Below, one piece after another: positions 7,591 through 14,339 of a DNA stretch of 15,857 bases. The notes below the pieces were generated by a model. The model had not been told where the DNA came from. It did not search any database and was given only the letters and a program-made list of their open reading frames with translations. This DNA comes from an uncultured Lachnospiraceae bacterium (GTDB lineage Bacteria; Bacillota; Clostridia; Lachnospirales; Lachnospiraceae), in assembly GCA_905193085.1 (NCBI GenBank), contig CAJJNI010000034.1, positions 1 to 15,857 on the forward strand, read 5' to 3'. A program made the translations under genes and the position numbers. The number at the start of each line of letters is the position of its first letter. The stretch's first letter is position 1.

Positions 7591-8941
7591 AACCAAGATA
7601 TAGTCTGTCATCACTGACACTTTTATTGGCAGTTCTTATTGTTCTGCCATCTTTTTTTCTTACGAGCATAAGAAAAAGCTGTCCTGATAGCAGCGGCATC
7701 TGAAATTTTACTGAACACTTCTGTTGTACAGCAATTCCGTTAATACATACAGTTTTAGTATGCCGTTGATTGTTAGTCTCTTCTAACATTAATTTAAATA
7801 TTACATCATCATATAGTGCTGCAAAACCGGTATTTTCAAATTTTATTATTACCGTTGCATCATCTTTTTTGCCGCACTTAAACAGACAATCCGTTACTAA
7901 AATACGATATCCCAAATGCTCCCCTATATAGTCGTAAAGGTTCTGTCCTTTAAACACACCATCCCCTGAATATGTCTGCTCTTTCCATGAATTCAGAATT
8001 TTCTTATCATGGACACAATTAAGATAGGTTATGTGCATTGATTTTAATATTTCTATCGTGTCAGTCTCATCAAATAATTTATCGCCTAAAACGGCTTCTC
8101 CACCGGCAGGAACAAATTCGCATATATAGTCAAGAAATTTAAATTCTTCTGCGGAATTCCATTTATCATTCCATTTTGTATTTTTTGTTATTTTTGTATT
8201 TTTTGTATTTTTTTTATTTTCTATATTATCTGACTTACCCTGACTACTGTCGGCAAATGTTCCAAGATGCGTATCAGAACCAAAAATTCCGTCATTAAAA
8301 AGACCTGTTTTAACACCTGTATTACTAACTGCCGCCGTACAAAGCTCTTCGTATTTATCTTCTGATAGTATATATCTTATCTCCTGTGGTTTCCTTACTG
8401 AAATGAACATATCAGAACCGACAGATTTTCTCAACTGCCTGTAAAGCATTCTGATATTATCTTCCGAATCAAATGCGGAAGAATGCATTTCACCCCAGCT
8501 TCCTATTAACAGCCCCTGAACAACGAGTATATTTTGTTCATATTTTCGCAGAATACCGCCAAGCTGTCTTAGGTGAACATAGATAAGTGATATGTCCTGC
8601 GGTTCATTTTTTAATCCCATACCCTCTGTGTCATAGGCTGCCCTGAATATAATATCTTTCCCTGCTCTGCTAAAAAAATCCAGAATGTTATCCACATTTT
8701 CAGTCATTTTTTCTGACATTTCCACATCTTTAACTGCACTTATGTCAATCCGCACAAATACAACCGGCTCATTTTCCTTAAGACACCATTTTAATTCCTC
8801 AAAATCAGGCTGTTCATCAATGTTAAAGCTGTATATTTCATACCAGCCTCTTGAAGGATTAATAATTTTTTTATTAGTCTCTTCTAACTTTGCTGCCATA
8901 AAATATTTATTGCGGCAAAACAAATTCTTTAGTGGCTGCAT
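7574..8941 (-). CDS. DUF4874/DUF4832 glycoside-hydrolase-like protein without export signal
   Basis: It is a full-length paralog of the oppositely oriented gene at 6148-7590. Shared landmarks in order are NPSRGWYEIYSF (28-39), FRAAYDTEGMG (99-109), VQGLLIGSWGEMHSS (E151, H153), TGLFNDGIFGSDTHLGTF, FVPAGGEAVLGD, MHITYLNC, YIGEHLGYRI and a C-terminal YLGSIVLP. The N-terminus has no signal peptide or membrane segment, unlike its paralog. The ATG overlaps the end of the GT2 gene by 13 bp, so translational coupling is likely. An internal ATG at codon 15 has no ribosome binding site. A low-complexity insert (KNT repeats, about residues 241-257) replaces a short Ser/Gly loop in the paralog. As last gene of the pel-like operon it is a candidate for cytosolic glycan turnover or a lost-export enzyme. 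The family assignment is from motif memory. Confidence 0.8.
   Translation of the reverse strand: MQPLKNLFCRNKYFMAAKLEETNKKIINPSRGWYEIYSFNIDEQPDFEELKWCLKENEPVVFVRIDISAVKDVEMSEKMTENVDNILDFFSRAGKDIIFRAAYDTEGMGLKNEPQDISLIYVHLRQLGGILRKYEQNILVVQGLLIGSWGEMHSSAFDSEDNIRMLYRQLRKSVGSDMFISVRKPQEIRYILSEDKYEELCTAAVSNTGVKTGLFNDGIFGSDTHLGTFADSSQGKSDNIENKKNTKNTKITKNTKWNDKWNSAEEFKFLDYICEFVPAGGEAVLGDKLFDETDTIEILKSMHITYLNCVHDKKILNSWKEQTYSGDGVFKGQNLYDYIGEHLGYRILVTDCLFKCGKKDDATVIIKFENTGFAALYDDVIFKLMLEETNNQRHTKTVCINGIAVQQKCSVKFQMPLLSGQLFLMLVRKKDGRTIRTANKSVSDDRLYLGSIVLP
8173..8220 (-). repeat. In-frame ~9-bp tandem repeat in the cytosolic DUF4832 gene
   Basis: Imperfect copies of a 9-bp unit (plus strand ATTTTTTGT) run through this stretch and encode Lys-Asn-Thr repeats. 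Because the unit is a multiple of three, copy-number change would lengthen the loop rather than shift frame. The homologous position in the paralog carries a short Ser/Gly/Asn loop, so this is a surface-loop expansion. Confidence 0.7.
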
Positions 8942-9711
8942 TTTTCATCTACCATTGTTCCTATCTTAAATACTTTTATTCTGAACCAGACTGCAAGTAT
9001 TGAAACTATCATTCTAAACATATAGAAAAACGGTTTCAGTCCGGAATGCATACTTACACCTTCTGTTCTTACATGCATTACTGCCGGAATTTCCACAAGA
9101 TTAAACCCAAGCAGTGTCATCTGCATTATCATGTTGGCATCTGGATACTTATCGTCAAAATGATTGTATTTTGAATAATACAAAACCGCCCTTCTGCTTA
9201 GTCCCTGCAAACCTGTCGTAGGGTCATAGAATTTTCTTCCGGTTCCAATTTTGATTATTGTTCTGAATAATTTGAAAGCTATTTTCTTTGCAAATCCTAC
9301 TTTGTAAGAGGAGTCTCCATTTATAAATCTTGAACCAAGCACGATATCAGGATAGTTTCCATTTTCATCTTTAGTTTTTAATTTCTCGTAAATTACAGGA
9401 ATATTGCACACATCATGCTGGCCGTCTGCGTCCATCTGGATAAGATACTTATAATTACGTCGTATTGCGTACTTATATCCAAGCTGCAGACCACTTCCAT
9501 ACCCGAGATTAAAAACATGCGTAACTAAAGCATGCCCTCTTTCCTTTACAATCCAGTTGGTAGAATCTGATGACGCATCATTCATTACAAGAATATCTGC
9601 TATTTCAGCAATTTCAGGCTGTTCTAATTTATCAAGCAGTTTTTTTATATTTCCCTCTTCATTATATGCGGGTATAATTATGAGCAGCTCCTTTTGTTTT
9701 TTATCTTCCAT
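8929..9711 (-). CDS. GT2 glycosyltransferase, DPM1 / polyprenyl-phosphate sugar synthase-like
   Basis: This is a family 2 (GT-A fold) glycosyltransferase. It has IIIPAYNEEGNI near residue 11, the nucleotide-binding VMNDASSDST (D45), and the metal-binding DADGQH at 94-99. It also has the YDPTTGLQGLSRRAV segment typical of dolichol-phosphate mannosyltransferase-like enzymes, and a C-terminal amphipathic/hydrophobic helix (FFYMFRMIVSILAVWF). Such enzymes transfer a sugar from a nucleotide donor to undecaprenyl phosphate at the inner membrane face. The ribosome binding site GAGGAG is embedded in the last codons of the GT4 gene upstream, five bases separating the two genes. A DUF2304 membrane protein lies one gene further upstream; this pairing is common for DPM1-like GT2 proteins and suggests the two work as a membrane complex. 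Confidence 0.88.
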   Translation of the reverse strand: MEDKKQKELLIIIPAYNEEGNIKKLLDKLEQPEIAEIADILVMNDASSDSTNWIVKERGHALVTHVFNLGYGSGLQLGYKYAIRRNYKYLIQMDADGQHDVCNIPVIYEKLKTKDENGNYPDIVLGSRFINGDSSYKVGFAKKIAFKLFRTIIKIGTGRKFYDPTTGLQGLSRRAVLYYSKYNHFDDKYPDANMIMQMTLLGFNLVEIPAVMHVRTEGVSMHSGLKPFFYMFRMIVSILAVWFRIKVFKIGTMVDEKCSH

Positions 9712-9716
9712 ATCAT

Positions 9717-10928
9717 CTACTCCTCTGACATCAGCTCGAAAAGCAATCCCATATCTTCCTCGTATATGAGTTTTCTGTTCGCCGCCGCTTCTCCAAATCG
9801 TACTCTTTTTTCTTTATCATTAATCAGTTCTAAAATTGCATCTTTAATTGATACTGCATCAAACTGACAAAGCAGACCATCTTCTTCATTATTTATCTGT
9901 TCCCTGTTTCCACTGCAGTCAGATGCTACTATTGCACACCCTAAAGTCTGAGCTTCCTGTATTGCAATACTTTTTCCTTCAAATCTTGTTGCATGAACAT
10001 AAATATCACACTGCACATAATAAGGAAATGGATTATTAACAGCCCCCATTAAAATAAAGTCATCTTCAAGCTTTAATTTTGAAATGCGCTTCTCTAAAAA
10101 TTCTCTCTGGGAACCTTCTCCTAAAACATACCATTTAACATTATTGTACTGTTTTTTTAGCAATGCCATTGCATCAATTGCAACTTCATATGCTTTCTGC
10201 CAGGTTAGTCTGCCAACGGTAAGAAGCCTTATTCCATCAAAGTTATCTTCAAATCCGCCTTCCTCTGCCGCCCTTTTCTTAATTTTTTCAATATCAATCA
10301 GATTATGAAAAATCTTAGTTTTTGAGAAAAATTCAGGATAAACTTTAAGAAAGCTCTGTTTTACCTCATCTGATACTGCAAATATCCTGTCATAAAACAT
10401 ATAGCTTTTCAAATCAAGGCTTCTTGAATAACCGGCCTTAATATAATCAACATGAACAAATGCCGCTTTTTTCTTAGCTTTTACATAATCTGCGGTATAA
10501 TAAGCAGAGCCGCCTTCAAGATACGCAACTGCCAGATCGTATTCCTCACTGAATCTGTCAGCTCCATCAGCAACTATGCGCCATAGAAGCTTTTCTGTTA
10601 ATATTTGTTTATTCTTTATCATTTTAAAAAGATTTTTGATTATGTAAGGAAATCTTCTTATTATCGTCGCTCTGCGCAGACATGACTTTAAAACGGTTTT
10701 CATCATATTACGCTTACCCTGTGCACACAACACCGAAAGCTCATTATACTTTTTATTAAGTATTTTCACTTCCGGAGGAATCTGTGACATAAGTTCTCCC
10801 TGACCTAACAGCACATACAGACTGATATCATATTTAGTTTTATCAAGCGCATTTAAAAGGCCTGACAATGCGACCTCAGCGCCCGCATGCCCTAATGTAT
10901 TAATTACAAACAAAATCTTCTTTTTCAT
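9717..10928 (-). CDS. GT4-family glycosyltransferase
   Basis: This GT-B fold retaining glycosyltransferase begins with the typical ILFVINTLGHAGAEVALSGLLNAL N-terminal Rossmann strand and glycine loop. The donor-binding half shows LTVGRLTWQKAYEVAIDA (R240, K245), WYVLGEGSQ, and the EX7E motif with E317 and E325 (FEGKSIAIQEA), followed by the CAIVASDCSGNREQI loop. It is cytosolic or peripheral. It is preceded by a GAGGG site overlapping the DUF2304 stop codon and is tightly packed in the operon, so it very likely contributes to the same glycan. Neither donor nor acceptor can be read from the sequence. Confidence 0.9.
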   Translation of the reverse strand: MKKKILFVINTLGHAGAEVALSGLLNALDKTKYDISLYVLLGQGELMSQIPPEVKILNKKYNELSVLCAQGKRNMMKTVLKSCLRRATIIRRFPYIIKNLFKMIKNKQILTEKLLWRIVADGADRFSEEYDLAVAYLEGGSAYYTADYVKAKKKAAFVHVDYIKAGYSRSLDLKSYMFYDRIFAVSDEVKQSFLKVYPEFFSKTKIFHNLIDIEKIKKRAAEEGGFEDNFDGIRLLTVGRLTWQKAYEVAIDAMALLKKQYNNVKWYVLGEGSQREFLEKRISKLKLEDDFILMGAVNNPFPYYVQCDIYVHATRFEGKSIAIQEAQTLGCAIVASDCSGNREQINNEEDGLLCQFDAVSIKDAILELINDKEKRVRFGEAAANRKLIYEEDMGLLFELMSEE

Positions 10929-10940
10929 AACCCATGCCCT

Positions 10941-11324
10941 CTAAATATCAACTTTAGTTTTGCCTGTCAACTCTTCTAATTCATACAATATCCTTTCATT
11001 TTCCTGATTAAGCAGACTTACCTGCATTGCAAGCTCCTGTGTCTTCATTGAAATCTGTGAAATGCTGCTGCTTAATTTAAATACAAATCCCACAACAAAA
11101 GTACCAAATAACAAAAGTGCAATCACATGTGTTGTGCTTAGTTTGGTAGTCCAGTCACTTAAGCATGGCACTATACCGATTACAACAAGAAGCACTGCTC
11201 CAACAGCCCAGCCTAATGCAATCCCCTCTGTCATTTTCTTTCTCACGAGAGACAAAAAAGATAATATCAGCAATAACACTCCCGCAATTATCGCTACTGT
11301 CCTGAATATTATTTCTGCCTGCAT
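10941..11324 (-). CDS. DUF2304 small membrane protein
   Basis: This is a small protein of 127 residues with three membrane segments (about residues 4-20, 30-49 and 62-83 from the chosen start) followed by a cytosolic coiled-coil tail rich in Gln, Glu and Leu. The layout matches DUF2304 proteins, which accompany DPM1-like GT2 enzymes. I chose the ATG at 11324: AGGAG, which overlaps the PelG stop codon, is eight bases before it, whereas the GTG at 11333 overlaps that site and cannot use it. The likely role is a membrane partner for the GT2 enzyme two genes downstream. Confidence 0.8.
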   Translation of the reverse strand: MQAEIIFRTVAIIAGVLLLILSFLSLVRKKMTEGIALGWAVGAVLLVVIGIVPCLSDWTTKLSTTHVIALLLFGTFVVGFVFKLSSSISQISMKTQELAMQVSLLNQENERILYELEELTGKTKVDI

Positions 11325-11335
11325 AAATATCACTC

Positions 11336-12802
11336 CTATATTGATTTAACGCCTTTAACAACCGCATAACGGTCATACACTTTTGAAGGCGGCATTGGTC
11401 CTTTTCCTTTTTCCAATATGCTGCCGGTACAAAATATATGTTCATCCATGTGACGCTCAACCAATCTTAATCTGTAGTAAGACACTATCCATCCGATAAA
11501 TGAACCAACTACAACACCCATTCCATACCACATTTCTGAAAAATGCGATGCTGCTATACTTGATGCTACAACTCCCACAAAGAAACAGATTGAAGTAATC
11601 AGTGCCCCGTCCATATCATTGAAATAATACAAAAATACTATACATGCATACATTGTAAACAATATAAAATAGCCTGCCGCAAGACATGGATAAATTTTCA
11701 TTATCATACCCGAAAATCCTATTTGAGGAAGTATTACTATACATATGAAAAATACTACTACCGACACTATAAACTGCAGCCTTGCAAGATTCATAAGCTC
11801 CGCTGCAAGCTGTCTGAACATTCTTTTTTTCGTATTCTGTATATCTACACCCCTTCCACCAATTACAGCTTCTGAATAGGCTCTGTAACGCTCATGAAAA
11901 TACATTTCAACTCTTGTAATAAATATAACTGTCGCTGAGATATTTGTAAACATTGCTATACATGTTGCCATATCATATGAAGGTGCACACACAAATACTC
12001 CCGCAACTTTCATTCGCATATCAGTAGTCCAGAAAACAAAATTATGTGCAAACAAACCGGACATATATAAGGTATTAGTTATCACTAACTTTTTATATTT
12101 ATTTAAATAAGATAACAATCCTCTGTAATTGCCACTGTTTTCTTTAAAATATCTTTTGACAGTTCCATATTCTAATGAAGCAATAAGCAAAAATCCAAGT
12201 ACAAGGCTGATAAGCATTGAGTAAGTGACACTAAAGTTTAATACTTTTGCAAAAAGCAATGATAACAGTATCGTAACAATTGAACCTGCAAGGAAGAAAA
12301 TTGAGGTTTTCTTATAGTCTTTAAAAATATTAAGATAGAGCATTGTATAAAATACAATGAGCAACGCAATAAATCCTGAAAATCCGGTAAATACATATGC
12401 AAAACTTACCTGGCCTGATAAGTATTCTTTTACACAGAACGGAATGGCAAAGATACAGCCTACTGATATGTTAAGCAGCAGTCCCATTAAAAAACATGGC
12501 ATTACATCTTCAAATTTTTCATTGTATATAACATCAGACATATATCTTGAAAGCACTGCATTAAATGGTGCTTCTGCAAGCAATGAAAAAATAAATATGT
12601 ACAGTACCGTACATGAAAACAGTTCTCTTTGTGCATATCCGATTTTGGATATACCAAGAACTTTTCCCATTACCATAAGAGATATCATAATAAGAAGCAT
12701 CGGTGCTATCGATAAAACCGTACTATACACGAATCCGGCTATTTTCGATACGATTGAATTTTTACCATATATTCTGTGAAGCTTTACTCCTACTCCTGCC
12801 AT
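11336..12802 (-). CDS. pelG: PelG-like polysaccharide exporter, polytopic membrane protein
   Basis: The N-terminus with KIAGFVYSTVLSIAPMLLIM, LLAEAPFNAVLSRYMSD and the roughly twelve hydrophobic segments that follow match PelG, the MATE/flippase-like integral membrane protein that moves the Pel polymer across the inner membrane with PelD and PelE. At 488 residues it is slightly longer than the Pseudomonas protein (about 456). Its ribosome binding site AAGGAGG is strong and overlaps the end of pelF 17 bp upstream, the usual pelF-pelG order. PelD and PelE are not in this window; they would be expected upstream of the right edge if the system is complete. Confidence 0.9.
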   Translation of the reverse strand: MAGVGVKLHRIYGKNSIVSKIAGFVYSTVLSIAPMLLIMISLMVMGKVLGISKIGYAQRELFSCTVLYIFIFSLLAEAPFNAVLSRYMSDVIYNEKFEDVMPCFLMGLLLNISVGCIFAIPFCVKEYLSGQVSFAYVFTGFSGFIALLIVFYTMLYLNIFKDYKKTSIFFLAGSIVTILLSLLFAKVLNFSVTYSMLISLVLGFLLIASLEYGTVKRYFKENSGNYRGLLSYLNKYKKLVITNTLYMSGLFAHNFVFWTTDMRMKVAGVFVCAPSYDMATCIAMFTNISATVIFITRVEMYFHERYRAYSEAVIGGRGVDIQNTKKRMFRQLAAELMNLARLQFIVSVVVFFICIVILPQIGFSGMIMKIYPCLAAGYFILFTMYACIVFLYYFNDMDGALITSICFFVGVVASSIAASHFSEMWYGMGVVVGSFIGWIVSYYRLRLVERHMDEHIFCTGSILEKGKGPMPPSKVYDRYAVVKGVKSI

Positions 12803-12819
12803 AAAACAACCTCCTTCCT

Positions 12820-14310
12820 TTAATCATCTGCTTTTGGGGCTTTTTTATCTAAATCAATAATTTCAAATTTATTATCTGACCATGCTAAATTTAAATCGTC
12901 TGAAAATCCACTGTATATTTCTGTATATTTGTTTTTCATATCCTCTAACTTATAAAATTCCATCACCCTTTTGTAGCCGGCTTCACCCATCTGCTCTCTC
13001 ATTGCCGGCTTCTTCGCCAGCTCAACCATCGCATTCGAAATTTCCTCTATATTCATAATATGAGTTAAAATTCCAGCTGCCCCGAAATCATCTCCTTCTT
13101 CGCCGTAAATGAGCTCACGGCAGTTACCGACATCAGTAGCAATAACAGGTTTCTTTGCAGCATAGCTTTCAAGTATTGTAAGCGGCTGTCCCTCACTTAT
13201 ACTTGTAAGTATTGTAAAATCCATTCTTCCAAGATAATCTCTTATATCTACTCTTCCCGTAAACACAACATCCCGCACATTGAGCGCATCAACCAGATCA
13301 TAACATTCATTTGCATACTGCTCATCTTCATCGCATGGCCCCATTATCCATAATTTAAGTGCAGACTCTTTTTGTTTTGCAAAATTAAATGCCTGAATCA
13401 TTGTCTTTACATCTTTAATCGGAGTGACTCGAAGTACTGCCCCGATATTTATCCGACCTTCATCTTCAGGTAATTTTCCACCTATATTGGCTAATCGGTA
13501 AACATCTATACCGTTTGGTGTAATTATTGTTTTTTCAGGCGGACAGCCTAATTCTATCTGAAGCTCTCTTGCGTGACCGTAAAGACTTGTTACTGTATCT
13601 GCCTTATCATACGCAAGTCCTGACATCTTCTTAAACTGAGAAATCCAGATATTTTTATAGATGCCCTCTACCCAGGAAGCCTTTATAAGTTCTTCTTCCC
13701 TCTCTCTTGTATATATTCCATGCTCTGAAATAAGAAGTTTACTTCCATATAACACTTTAGCCATGCTGCCAAGAACTCCGGCATATCCGGTTGCAACACA
13801 ATGATACACATCTGCCTTTGGAAGTTCAGTTTTCATAACAAGAAAAAGTGGCAGATATATTGAGCGCATTGTCCATAAGAAATCCGAAAAAATAATCTGC
13901 GGATATTTGTCATTATAACACTCAAGCACTGCATGATAGAAATCTCTTCCCATAAGTAAATCATCTATAGAAAACTTTTTTCCAGAAAAAAATTTAAATA
14001 AAACTTCCCATTCTACATCCCGATTAATAAGCAGGCTTCTTAATGCTGAAAATTCTTTTTTATTTAAATGTATTCTTTTTCTTTTGCGCCCCGGGCTGTA
14101 CCAGTCATAGTCACTTAAATAAACTTCATTTACTTCCGTTACATTTTCAGGAAGTTCATATGCAAATTTTCCTCGAAGTGACCTGTCAGAAACTATGGTT
14201 AGCAAAACAAACTCTATATTTGGAAATGATTTTGTAAGACTGTTAATCCAGCCTGATACACCCCCTACAACATATGGGTAACAACCTTCTGCCACAACAC
14301 AAACTTTCAC
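12820..14310 (-). CDS. pelF: PelF-like glycosyltransferase (GT4) for Pel-type polysaccharide
   Basis: PelF is the cytosolic GT4 enzyme that polymerises the Pel exopolysaccharide from UDP-activated amino sugar. The diagnostic N-terminus is present (CVVAEGCYPYVVGGVSGWIN), as is the PelF segment LLISEHGIYTREREEELIKA at 192-211. The GT-B donor half has GAVLRVTPIKD (R294, K299), LWIMGPCDEDE and EX7E with E373 and E381 (SEGQPLTILESYAAKKPVI). Length (496) is close to known PelF proteins (about 507). The start is a GTG, with GAGGTGA eight bases upstream. It sits 29 bp after a DUF2194-like gene and 17 bp before pelG. Identity as a PelF homologue is strong; that the product is chemically Pel is an inference. 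Confidence 0.95.
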   Translation of the reverse strand: MKVCVVAEGCYPYVVGGVSGWINSLTKSFPNIEFVLLTIVSDRSLRGKFAYELPENVTEVNEVYLSDYDWYSPGRKRKRIHLNKKEFSALRSLLINRDVEWEVLFKFFSGKKFSIDDLLMGRDFYHAVLECYNDKYPQIIFSDFLWTMRSIYLPLFLVMKTELPKADVYHCVATGYAGVLGSMAKVLYGSKLLISEHGIYTREREEELIKASWVEGIYKNIWISQFKKMSGLAYDKADTVTSLYGHARELQIELGCPPEKTIITPNGIDVYRLANIGGKLPEDEGRINIGAVLRVTPIKDVKTMIQAFNFAKQKESALKLWIMGPCDEDEQYANECYDLVDALNVRDVVFTGRVDIRDYLGRMDFTILTSISEGQPLTILESYAAKKPVIATDVGNCRELIYGEEGDDFGAAGILTHIMNIEEISNAMVELAKKPAMREQMGEAGYKRVMEFYKLEDMKNKYTEIYSGFSDDLNLAWSDNKFEIIDLDKKAPKADD

Positions 14311-14339
14311 CGCTTTTCACCTCAAATCCATCTCAAAAT

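Noticed and set aside
12357..12779. A 140-codon open frame antisense to pelG
   Set aside because: It lies wholly inside pelG, has no ribosome binding site or recognisable domain, and its composition mirrors the hydrophobic codons of pelG on the opposite strand.
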